From Liriodendron chinense (taxonomy: Eukaryota; Streptophyta; Magnoliopsida; Magnoliales; Magnoliaceae), in assembly GCA_003013855.2 (NCBI GenBank), contig ML058447.1, positions 4,464,001 through 4,528,000 of the forward strand: a stretch of 64,000 nt of DNA, in the 5' to 3' direction. How positions within the stretch are numbered: position 1 is the first letter of the stretch; each line of letters starts with the position of its first letter. Positions 1 through 10,155 of the stretch are shown here, piece by piece. A program made the position numbers and the translations under genes. A model generated the notes under the pieces. That model was not told where the DNA came from and did no database searches. It saw only the letters and a program-made list of their open reading frames with translations.

Positions 1-640
1 TAACCACTTGCTCTAAAAGGTCGAACTGATAAAGCGTGGAGAATCAATTCCTTTATCTCATAGCCTAGGCCTCAAGTCTATGGGTACGCATCACATGAGC
101 CACCCGAGTCCATGGGTGGGCCCTGAATCCACGAGCCACCTACGCAAGTGGGGCCTCTGAGTTCATAAGCCACCCACCTCACACGGGCCGCCCACCCCGA
201 GTGTCGTCGCCTCCACATGCTACCCCACTCGAGCCTGGTGTGACAATGCCCCCGCATTAATCACCCCTGGTGAGGAGTCTCGAATACGAGACCTCCCGCT
301 CTGATACCAATTTGATGCAAGACAAACAACTAACCATTTGCTCTAAAAGCTTGAATTGATAGAGCGTGGCGAATCAATTCCTTTATCTCATAGCCTAGGC
401 TCCGAAGTCCATGGGTTAGGTCCTTGGCCGAACCCTCCTTTGTGGCCCCAAGTCTATGGGTACGCATCACACGAACTACTCGAGTCCATGGGTGGGGCTC
501 GAATCCACGAGCCACCCTTGCGGGCGGGGCTCGAGTCCACGAGCCACACCCCTCACAGGGACCGCCCACCTCGAGTCTGTCCCCGCCCCACGGGCTACCC
601 CACTTAGCCCTATGTGACAATTCCCCTGCATTAAGGTCCC
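1..640 (+). repeat. Direct tandem duplication of a ~330-bp interspersed repeat
   Basis: Two head-to-tail copies begin with 'TAACCA(C/T)TTGCTCTAAAAG' at 1 and about 331. Both continue with an 'AGAGCGTGG(A/C)GAATCAATTC' block, the 'CTCATAGCCTAGGC' block, and a C-rich stretch repeating 'GAATCCACGAGCCACC'-like phrases. The first copy ends with 'CTCTGATACCAATTTGATGC', a phrase I associate with the ends of plant retrotransposon-derived repeats. No coding potential is convincing. The short ORFs here are translations of the phrase repeats. Confidence 0.75.
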
Positions 641-654
641 TTTCAGCTCCGGTT

Positions 655-1312
655 GTCTCTTCTGCTTGTTGTCGTACGGGCTCTCTGTGGTCATATCAGG
701 CGCTTCCTAAGGTTGCAATGTTCGGGCGGCTGATGGGAAGGAACAGAGTTATGATGATTGACAACTTGCAAAAAAAGAGGATAATCAATCCTAAATGTGT
801 CTTCTTTGTCTCGGGACTGAGGAAACTGTGGATCATCTATTTATCCACTGCTCTTTCTCTTTGGACGTCTGGTGGAGCGTCCTTCGTCTGGTAGGCATGT
901 CATGGCTATCCCCAAATCAATGGATTATCTCTTTTGCAGTTGGCATGCGGACCAGGAGGAGCTTTAGGAAAAAGAAAATGGAGAATCCTTCTCCTAGTTG
1001 TTTTGTGGGCTGCGTGGGCTAAAAGAAATAACCAATGTTTATGAAATCTTAGTATTTATATGGCTGGCGTAGTTTTGAGGGTATTAGTTTTGTTTACTGA
1101 CTGGGCTCCATAACTTAGTTTTGTTGGGGTGTTCTAGCTAGTTGAGGGGCTGGCTCTAGCCAGTTGAGGGGCTGGCTCTTGTAATTCTTTTTCCTCCTTT
1201 CCTTTCTTTGTTACTCTTTCTTTTTAGCTCTTTTATTTTTCTGTTCTCTTTTTAACTTTTTGTTTCTTTGTTTTTTTCTCTTTAATAAAATTTTCATCTT
1301 TAAAAAAAAAAA
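655..1312 (+). mobile_element. 5'-truncated LINE, 3' end with zf-RVT remnant and poly(A)
   Basis: Around 795-900 the frame reads CLLCLGTEETVDHLFIHC, followed by FSLDVWW. This is the cysteine/histidine signature of the reverse-transcriptase zinc-binding domain (zf-RVT) near the C terminus of plant non-LTR retrotransposons. It is followed by a long T-rich 3' UTR and an A-tract at about 1302-1312. Both point to a 5'-truncated LINE on the plus strand. The upstream reverse transcriptase is absent and the frame is broken, so it is a dead copy. The left boundary is approximate. Confidence 0.75.
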
Positions 1313-1624
1313 TCAAGCAAGTTCTTAAGCACAACAAGTAGGATTTTATTAGTGGGTAGCTCAGCCTATTTGCTTTGAGCAAATGGGTTGTTGATAGCAG
1401 ATGTTAGCGGTAGCATAAGAGGGGCTGGCATGGAAGTTAATGACACAAGCGACAATCATATAAGTTTAAGTTGGCATTGATGTTGCCAAGTGTTGGTGGA
1501 CTTCTTTTCCTCCATCATGAGCATCTTGGCAATTTTTTTTTCATCCTTCTTTTATCTCTTCTAAAAAAAAGAAAGTTTTTAATTATGAAATAAAATAAAA
1601 TAAATGCATGGCCATGTCTCTAAA

Positions 1625-2692
1625 CACCATTATTCCGATTATGGGTGATATTATCTATAATATCGCTAATATTATCGGTATTGCCAGCTCGGAGATACTG
1701 ATAATACTAGTGGTATAAAAATTCCAGGTATTGGTGATATGTCGCCGATATATCAGAAAGTATTGCCAATTTATCAACATTGCCAATGTATCGCAATATT
1801 TTTGACTTGTATGAATTCCAGTTGTCGCTTGTATCACCAATGTATTGGCTAATATTATATAGATAATATTGCTAGCGTATCAATACTACCAAAAATCTAT
1901 TTATTAAAAAAATTCCATTTCAAAATTTTCATGGATGCATGGTTGTATGATGAGATGCATGTATGTATGTGTGCATGTGTATGCATGCATGGATGGATTA
2001 ATGGATCATGGATTGATGGATGCATGTATGTGTGTATGCATGCATGGATGAACCGAATGGATGGATGGATCATGCATATGTGTATATTTGTGTCATTGTA
2101 TGCATGCTTGGATGGTGGATGGATGGATCATGCATGTGTTTGTATGTATGTGTATACATGCATGCATGGATGGTGGATGGATGGATCATGCATGTGTTTG
2201 TATGCATGTATATGCATGCATGGATGGATTCACCATTTCACCCATGTTTCATTTTCTAGGCCCCCATTATAGGGAAACTTATTATTCGGGCAATTTTTAA
2301 TTTTAATTTTAATTTTTTGTTATTATTTGATTCATAAATTTGTAAATATGTGTTTGAGGATCTGCTGAGGTATCATGGAGAAATTTCACCATTTCCCCCG
2401 TGTTTCCCCAATGTCTCCCTGAGTTAGTATTACATAATTTTAGGTCCTCATTAAAGGAAAACTTATTTTGTATGCATCTTGTTTGCAGTTATTTGATTCC
2501 TAAATATGCAAATGTGTATTTTAGCATTCCTGAACTTTCATTGAGAAAAATCTACCATTTTCCCATGTTTCTCCAATGTTTCCCTCAGTCAGCGATACAT
2601 TTCCAGGTTTTGGCAATAATAATGGCAACATCGATATGTGTTTCTGTATCCCCAGCCAGCAATACATGTAACCATACCAATACTACGAACAC
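1625..2692 (+). mobile_element. Decayed hAT relative of the 48-51 kb element
   Basis: The left part (1630-1890) is rich in degenerate 'GATATTATCGATATCGG'-like words. The right part (about 2500-2692) holds 'CATGTTTCTCCAATGTTTCC', 'GCGATACATTTCC' and 'CCAATACTACGAACACTG'. These closely track, in order, the terminal region of the intact hAT at 51200-51378 ('CATGTTTCCC', 'GCGATACATTCC', 'CCGATACTGCGAACACTG'). The transposase-like ORF is missing and a minisatellite occupies the middle. I could not define a clean left inverted repeat or target duplication. Confidence 0.55.
1925..2235 (+). repeat. ATGGATGG/ATGCATG minisatellite
   Basis: Low-complexity tract built of ATGG, ATGC and GTAT words. A clear ~58-bp unit containing 'GGATGGTGGATGGATGGATC' followed by 'ATGCATGTGTTTGTATG' occurs at about 2110 and again at about 2168, with degenerate units upstream. 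All three forward frames stay open through it (Met/Trp/Cys/His-rich strings), a by-product of the repeat and not coding evidence. Confidence 0.8.
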
Positions 2693-3637
2693 TGCCGTAC
2701 ACCAAGGTTTTGGGATTTAGTGAGTCCGCCTGGACAAAATATCCTTACTTAACAGTCATACCCAAACTGGATAACATATCATGTGTATTAGTTATTAAAT
2801 CTTGTAGAAAGTCGAAATAATTTTGTATGATCAAAAGTCAAAAGATTTTGTTGGGAGCACTAAATCGCAATCTTCACAACAATGTTTTGACGCTTGTGTC
2901 TATGTACCTGAAGTTCTGAAATATGTACTTTTTTATTTTGCTGTCCTGAAAACCACCTTAACCAGTTACTGGTGTTAATATCCATTATCCTTTATTGCCA
3001 AAGAAGTTGCAGCGGCAGGTATGCATTTGTCTGCATGGATTTATGTGTGAACATCTGATGTGCAAATACATACTAGGCCATTATATAATACATGCACATA
3101 AGTTCTTTTAGTTAATTTGTACATATGGGACATAAAAGTTCTTCCTTTACAGTTTCATGTTTTCACAGATGATGTGGTATATTTCTGTTGTATTCTTGTA
3201 TTATTTTGGTTCTTGGTGAATATAGCAATAGAACAGACAACATTATAATCTTGTTTCCCATATTTATCCACAGAATCTCTAACACTGCATTTTTCTAGAT
3301 ACAAGTCTAGAATGTATCAAAACTTTTGCTTGTGATGCTTGAAGCACTATTATCTGATATTTATCTCATGTAATGATTCTGTTGTACTTTATTTTCTGAA
3401 CACTACACATTCAGCTGCATTTTCTTCAATTGACTAAATAGTGTTTCTCGAATTCTTGAGGACCTTTAATCCCTGCTTCCTGCTTCAATATCTGGTTTAA
3501 CTGTGACTCATTTAGAACTCATGCCTGAAGCTCAGGGTGCCACTCTGAATCTGAATATAGTCAGTTCTATCTGGCATTTGTATTTTACAAATCAGTTTTT
3601 TGAATATATTATCCTGATCGGATTTGTTTTATAGCAG
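2693..3637. other. AT-rich non-coding stretch upstream of first recognised exon
   Basis: No splice-bounded coding segment is seen. In HUA1-type proteins the exon before the first one recognised here should encode another CCCH finger and a linker ending in a WKE-like sequence. I searched the plus strand by eye for a Cys-x8-Cys-x5-Cys-x3-His pattern and found none between 1 and 3637, so this is probably the 3' part of a long intron whose upstream exon lies outside the window. Confidence 0.5.
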
Positions 3638-6600
3638 GTTCCACTTATCCCTACCGTTGAATCTCTTCCAGATAGACCAGGAGAACCTGATTGTCCAGTA
3701 AGTGGATGGATTTAAATCATTTTTGTTCTCATTGGTTGCTTCACTTCTCTTTTGAGTTCTTCCTCTCTCATGTTCTACTTATTTTGTTGTTGCGTCAATG
3801 GGACCCAGTACTTCTTGAAGACTCAAAGATGCAAGTTCGGCTCCAGGTGCAAGTTCAACCATCCAAAAGACAAAGTTCTAAATGCATCTGATGGAGGTAT
3901 TGGTGCAGAGGTAAATCATTGGCCTCACCAAATTCTTTTGTCAGTGGTCATTGAATATTACCTCCCCTTCTTATGATTTATGTGTGATTGTAGGGTGCTT
4001 TGGTAACAGCTGATACTTCTGTATTACCTGAGAGACCATCTGAGCCAATATGTTCAGTAAGATATTCTTTTTCGTGTTCTTATAAGAGTATTATATTTAT
4101 CCCTGCTTTTTTGTGTATATTTATAAGATATTCTTCACTTGATATTCACCCCATCCTGTAACTTTCAAACATATTACAGTATTACGCGAAGACTGGACAG
4201 TGTAAATTTGGTTTCAATTGCAAGTTTCATCACCCGAAAGATGTTCAAATACCATCAGGTGGAGAAGACCTTGTTAGCGGAGAGCAGAATGAATCAGCTG
4301 TGAAGGATAGTGTGGCGGCAATTGCGGATGCAAAGCCAATGAAGACATTTGTTCCATTCACCCCAGCATTGTTGCATAATTCCAAGGGGTTGCCAATAAG
4401 ACCGGTAAGAAGCTGTAAAAAAAATTTAGGGTGCATTTGGTTGCACCAGATATCATGAAATTTCTTGATTAATCAGCCTTTTTTTCATGATTAATCAGCT
4501 TAAATTGGTGCAGAATATCATGAAATTTTATGATAGTTGGTCCAACCAAACAGACCCTTAATCAGCACAATATCCATATTTTATTTTCTTCTTCTCTATT
4601 ATAAAAAGCCAGTTCTCTACTTTTCACATGCAATAGCTTTTCAGGTGATAATGTTGTATATAAATTGTCAATCACTGGGTCTGTGGTCTTTGTTGGGTTA
4701 TAATCATGGAGAACTCTTCTATAACTTTTCATTTTTAAGCTCATGTATTGTACTCTCTACGGTCTACTGGGGCAATCATTGGAGCCTGTTGCTATAAAGG
4801 CTGTTTTCCTTGGAAAATAGTGCCTACACCATGTGATCTTTAGAAGGTCATAGTTTAAAGATTTTCTAAGTAATGATTAGTGGCACAATTGAGTAAAACA
4901 TGCAGTGTCTTCTCGTCTCTCATATGCATTGCTTGTTGTATTCTGTAGGGTGAAGTGGATTGTCCATTCTACCTCAAGACGGGCAGGTGAGATTCATGTC
5001 TGCAGGAATTATTTTTGTCACCTGCCTAGCCAATTTTTCATGCATTTATACGACTTAGCTCGGCACTCAAGTTTGTCTTTTGTCACTCAGCTGTAAGTAT
5101 GGTGCCACTTGCCGCTATAATCATCCGGACAGACATGGTATGCTTCTTGTCCTATAGAAATAATTATATTTATGATTGAGGATCCTTTGATCTATTTTAT
5201 CCATGAAGTTCATGCTTTGATTTTTATTGGTGGATATCTTATGCCGCTATCAATCCAGCAGTTGTCGGTGCTCTAGGCCATGCGCTTATAACATCTCCAG
5301 CCACCAATCTTCCAATTGGAGTCATAAATCCTGCTGCATCTATTCTTCCAAACATTGATCCACGTTTGGCTCAGACAGCGGTAAATTAATTAATATTTAG
5401 CATTCTTAATTTGGGGCTCCACTGATGACCAGAATTGCGAGCTCTAATAGTATGTTTTATTTAATAGAATTACCAGGCATTCAAAAATATCAAACACCAT
5501 TTTCTTATCAAATGCTATTCTTTGTAACTATGAGAACTTTTAGCTTTGATCTGTGATTAAATTATCCTCTTTCAATGTTGCAGCTGGGATTTGGCCCAAC
5601 TATATATCCTCAACGACCTGGACAGATGGAATGTGATGTAAGTATCTCTACAATCTCTTATTATAGTCCTTATTTACTGCTCATAAATTGTTTTAAAATG
5701 TTTGAGCTTTTTCTATCATTATCTTCTAAGGTGTCAAGGGGCGATCCAGCTTTTGCATAATTGCTAAGGCAAATAAGTCCTGGCTTCTTGGTGATTCCTG
5801 TGAGACAAATTCATGAAATGGGCCAATCACAGTATAACTGGCATTGGAAACTACAGTTTAACCTTGTATCAGCCAAAATATCAGCTGTGCTGGTCCACTG
5901 ACATGCATGTTTTTTGTATTGGCATGTCAGTTATGAGACACCATCCTTATCTGAGGAGGCACTTGCTGACAGCAGTTCGTTGATAAGCTAGAGAAAAAGA
6001 AATGAGTAATTTCAAACTTTGGCATTGGCTATATTTTGGGAAATTCATTACTGCCATCATCTGAGATTGCCTTAAATTTCACAAACCTTTGGCAATTTAA
6101 ATCTGTAATTGATCAGTCTACTTACGGCAATATATTTGTTGAGCTCCTTTCTGAAATCAAATCTTGCAGAAATGTTGCATTGCTTCTTCTTTTTTTTTTT
6201 TCTGTTAATTTATGTAAGTTTTTTCTGTACTTTACAAGAAATAACATGTTTTGTTAGTGATTCAGCTTTAGTCTACCCCAACTAGTAGGGTCTGTAGGGA
6301 TAAGGCTTATGATGATGGTGAAGTGATTCATTTTTCTTTTCTTTTTTCTTTCTTTCTTTTTTTTTAATGGTGTAGTTCTACATGAAAACTGGAGAATGCA
6401 AATTCGGAGAAAGATGCAAATTCCATCACCCAATTGATAGGTCGGCACCCACACCATCAATGATGAAGCAGGTCCAACAAAACGTAAAGCTTACTCTCGC
6501 TGGCCTTCCAAGAAGAGAGGTCTGTGTGTTCATCAATGCATTTATGTGATCTCTCTTTCTGGTTTTTCTTCTTGTACATTGATTCTAGGAGTTTACTGTA

Positions 6601-7408
6601 GCAATCAAGCTTTGTGAAAATAAGTTCCATGTTCCTTCTGTTGGGGGGGGGGGGGGGGGGGGGGTGGGGGGAGATAACATGTTTGGTTCGTAGTGTCTGA
6701 ACTCCAAAGTGTCTTGTAGCTTTATTTTCAGAGGTGCTGGTTATTTTCTGCCTTCTCAAGTCAGTTCTGCAATCCTTTCTAGATATATTATATTTCCTTT
6801 AGTTTCCATCCTGCTTTATTGGAATTTGTGAATATAGGCGAACCTTAGATTTTTTTTTACCCCCTTCTCTTTACCTCAATGAGATGTTGCATGGACACAA
6901 ATACGAGGTGAAATCCCGTAAAGGTGTCAGATATGCCAAACCCCATAAAATAGGACTTGTCAATTTGGCTGCATATTTTAATTAGCTTTAAAAACAATTA
7001 TTTTAATTAACTTCTAAAATTGTGGATCTGTACCATTTATTCATTCATACAACTAGGAGCAAGCCATGGTGCAAAAATCATGGCAGGTTGATGATCGGGT
7101 GATTCCTGCACCATGGCTTTCTCCCCATGGTACTATTGAATGATCTGTCCAGGTTGATGATCGGGCATCCTATATGTCATTTTATCCCATCATGTATGCC
7201 CGCATTTGCCACTATGACATGAAGTCTCTCCCCCCCCCCCCCCCCCCCCCCACCCCCAACCACCGGCACTCCTTACTGTGCTTTTCCTTGGGAAACTACT
7301 GATTTCTCAAGATGCTAATCTTTGGTCATTTCCACTAAGGCTGCAATGGGCCGGGCTTTGGCCTAGTGTATCAAAATTTTGAAGAAGGCTGGCCTGAACA
7401 ATTCAAAT

Positions 7409-7449
<41 letters not shown>

Positions 7450-8145
7450 ACAACAATAAAAATAAAAAAAATAAAAACCTGGGCCCAAGTCTTTTGCCTT
7501 GTTTGTAATCTTTTGCGCAGCTCAGCACTTGTTCAATAAATTCTTTGTTACCTTTAAAAAACAAAACAAAACAAAACCTATATTGACCATTGCTTCTCAA
7601 CATTTCCAATGTTTTCCACGTTGACTGATTTCTAGGTTTTTTTTTCATGTGCATTTAGGATTGTAGATAGTTGGAAGTATGACATTCTTTGCATCCCATA
7701 CTTCCCATGGCTGTAGAGCAGGATTCTTGGTACAATTCGTGCACTTGATATTCTCTTCTCATGATGGTGCATGGACATTTGATATCGCAGGGGGAATTTA
7801 TCCAACTGTGCTTTTGCTTTGTAGATCTTACTTTTTGTATGTATATATCCATGCATGCATGCATGGATCATTGTATATTTTTGCTATTCTTCGTAAATGA
7901 AAAACAGAAACAATAGCAAAGGATTTGACAAACTGGTGCTGCAGGGTGCGGTAATCTGTGCCTTCTACATGAAGACGGGCACATGCAAGTATGGTGCCAC
8001 GTGCAGGTTTGACCATCCACCCCCAGGAGAGGTCATGGCCATGGCTGCAGCGCAAGGGATGTCTGGGGGAGGGGAAGAGAGAGATGCAGAAACAGCTGAG
8101 GCTGAGGCTGCAGCAGCCACCTCTGATGCTGCAGAACAACAGTAA
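3638..8145 (+). CDS. HUA1-like CCCH zinc-finger RNA-binding protein (5' end missing)
   Basis: Ten exons read in one continuous frame: 3638-3697, 3809-3910, 3994-4056, 4180-4404, 4949-4986, 5091-5137, 5259-5380, 5584-5637, 6376-6519 and 7945-8145 (TAA). They give 351 residues. Five C-x8-C-x5-C-x3-H fingers are visible: DCPYFLKTQRCKFGSRC, ICSYYAKTGQCKFGFNC, DCPFYLKTGSCKYGATC, ECDFYMKTGECKFGERC and ICAFYMKTGTCKYGATC, each closed by NH, HH or DH. The first Cys of several fingers sits on the preceding exon. 'YPQRPGQ' precedes finger four, and a 'PPPGEVMAMA' tail with an Ala/Glu-rich end follows finger five. This is the plant ZFN/HUA1 subfamily, nuclear RNA-binding proteins; Arabidopsis HUA1 has six fingers and promotes AGAMOUS pre-mRNA processing. 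One finger and the N terminus are therefore missing upstream. The function is by family; the exact orthologue (HUA1 versus another ZFN-like member) is not proven. Confidence 0.9.
4429..4557. mobile_element. Tourist/Harbinger-like MITE, copy 1 (129 bp)
   Basis: Terminal inverted repeats GGGTGCATTTGGTTGCACCA and the reverse complement of the right end, GGGTCTGTTTGGTTGGACCA, match at 16 of 20 positions. Both sides are flanked by TTA (4426-4428 and 4558-4560), the target duplication typical of PIF/Harbinger MITEs. It lies in the intron between the fourth and fifth visible exons of the HUA1-like gene. Confidence 0.85.
6256..6370 (+). mobile_element. 3' end of an RTE-type LINE
   Basis: The stretch 'CCCCAACTAGTAGGGTCTGT...GATAAGGCTTATGATGATGG' resembles the C-terminal and 3' end of plant RTE LINEs, which characteristically finish with GATGATGG-type repeats. 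The same type of ending occurs near 18500. It is followed directly by a T/C-rich tract that serves as the polypyrimidine tract of the next exon. Confidence 0.45.
6643..7447 (+). repeat. Poly(G) and two poly(C) tracts in one intron
   Basis: Uninterrupted G22 at 6643-6664 (continued by T and G6), C22 at 7230-7251 and C34 at 7414-7447 all lie in the intron between the ninth and tenth visible exons of the HUA1-like gene. The intervening DNA is AT-rich with no coding signal. Confidence 0.9.
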
Positions 8146-10155
8146 ACATCCCTTATATGACATGTTTTATTGCCTATTTCAGCCAATGAATCCAATCAGA
8201 CCATTTCCTTTTTTTTATACTCAGTTTTTTTTTTTTTTTTTTTTTTTTTTCTCTGAGGGAACTGGGCATGGCTTATTTTTGGTGGATACCCTGCAGTTGC
8301 TGTTAATCTCGTAGTTTCTTCTAAATGGGTTCCTAACAGGGCATGTCTATATGAACTGCCAATATGTTTAGGGTTTTTGTGTATTAATAATAATAATAGT
8401 AGCCGCAGTACCAAAGAAGATATTACAGGATTTTAAACCCGAGGCTTTTTCCAGTATAGTTGGCTTTTCCCAGTAGTATACTTGGGTTCTAAGTTCTGAC
8501 AAGACCCATGGTTCTACAATATAGAACTTTGATCTATTGGTTTTCACCGTTGATGATGGATGATGGCCCAGAAATCTCGATAAGACAACCCTTTAGGCAT
8601 GTTTGATGGATGAGTTTCTCTCATTTTAGTTAAATCATAATCTTGTATTAGCAATGTTTATTTTGTTAGGGTGTGCTCAGGTGTACCAAATATCATGAAA
8701 ATTTGATGATATTTCACGATTAATCAGCTTAATCTGGTGTAAAATTTCTTGATACTTAATGAAATTTGGTGCAACCAAACACATCCAGAGTATTAAAAAT
8801 AATATTGATAATTGACAATCGTAATCTCTAATACATCATTTTTTTTTCTGTAACTATCAAATAAGATGAACCCATTTTTGGGTGTCACCAAACAGGGTCT
8901 TCAGCCTTGAGTGATGCAGCAATGTTCCACATTCAACTGGGAAAGAAAAAGAAAAAGAAGTCTTGAGAATTTTGGATGTATGCCCCATTCATTGTGTGAT
9001 GCAATAGTATGGTGGCCAGAACCTCAACTCATGGGCTATGTCACAGAAGAACCGGAAGTGTAAGTCAGCAAAAGAAAAGCAATAGCCAGTTCTAGATGTC
9101 TGTTTTAAGGTAGAATTCTACCAAGCTGAAACTGGTTCCATCCTGTGTGCTGTATTCCGTGGCTCTAAAATCATGCTGGTCTGGTCATCAGGTGATATGG
9201 ATGGCCGAAGAGCAGTCGACAAGATCCTTGTGTGACCCATTTGATGGTTGGCATACTAGATCTCATTCGATGAACGGACCAGATATGCACTCTCACGCTG
9301 TGCAAGGTAGATGGCTACTTTAGGAAATAAAATAGGATGGAGTACAAACAGGGCATGCCTACTGCTAACCAAGTGCCACGTGCCCAACTTGCGTTAAGTA
9401 TGTTGGGTGTGTGCTTGTTGCAATTCGTTGGCTGGAAGTTGTTTCCAATGATCTGTAGCATCTGGCCATTCATGCTGTTACAAGCTTGGAATCTAATATG
9501 CAAGTATTTACATACCAAAAATTATGGGGTCACTAAAAATTTGTGAATTAAATAACGGCGAATCCAAATCAGCTATGCCACCTTGCTTCTTATGGTTTGT
9601 CTAGTTCTGGGCATGTGCCAAGCGAGCCAAGTAAAGGCTGCAGTACGTTTCTCAGCTTCAGAATGCAGTAACATTTCTGTCAAGTCCTAACTTGAGATAG
9701 TGGGACAATGTTACTGCATTTCAATTCAATAATGCACCCAAACACACGTTAAGTCCTCACCATGAAACGACCAACTATAACAATACATTAACAAGAACCA
9801 GCACAGCTGTTACTACAAAACAGATTTGACAAGGGGCCAAGATAACTCCTAAGAATGGTCAGTTATCACTTGTGCGGTTATATCAAATTAGTATTACATT
9901 CCATACATATATGGATTACCATTTGATCATTCACCCAACAAATAAAGATCAATTATCCCAATACAATGCTCCACAAAATGGCCCCTAACAAGGTGAGAAA
10001 ACTAAATATCTATGAGGTTAGCATGGCAGAAATCAAGCCCCAAGGCTAGAAAAAATGGCTGTGGCTGTCCATGAAATGGATTCTGGTCCCAGCACATACA
10101 ATTGATTTGGCAATATCACAAGAGCTCCTGTACCCTCCCAGCACCCCAATAAAGG
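8146..10155. other. Spacer between two convergent genes
   Basis: The stretch holds the 3' UTR of the HUA1-like gene (poly(T) run at about 8226-8250) and that of the minus-strand DDT gene (near 9900-10155). The only other defined feature is a MITE at 8669-8786. Short ORFs near 9315-9546 overlap on both strands and show no family signature. I see nothing else. Confidence 0.6.
8669..8786. mobile_element. Tourist/Harbinger-like MITE, copy 2
   Basis: Same family as the 4429 copy. The left end is GGGTGTGCTCAGGTGTACCA after TTA; the right end read in reverse is GGATGTGTTTGGTTGCACCA. The interior shares 'ATATCATGAAA' and 'GATTAATCAGCTTAA' with copy 1. The right TTA is not preserved, so this copy is older or its end has mutated. 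Confidence 0.75.

Noticed and set aside
424..894. 156-codon plus-strand ORF at the left end
   Set aside because: It runs from the tandem repeat into the LINE fragment and combines unrelated sequences.
1931..2300. Three overlapping plus-strand ORFs rich in Met, Cys, His and Trp
   Set aside because: They are translations of the ATGG/ATGC minisatellite; all frames are open because the repeat lacks stop words.
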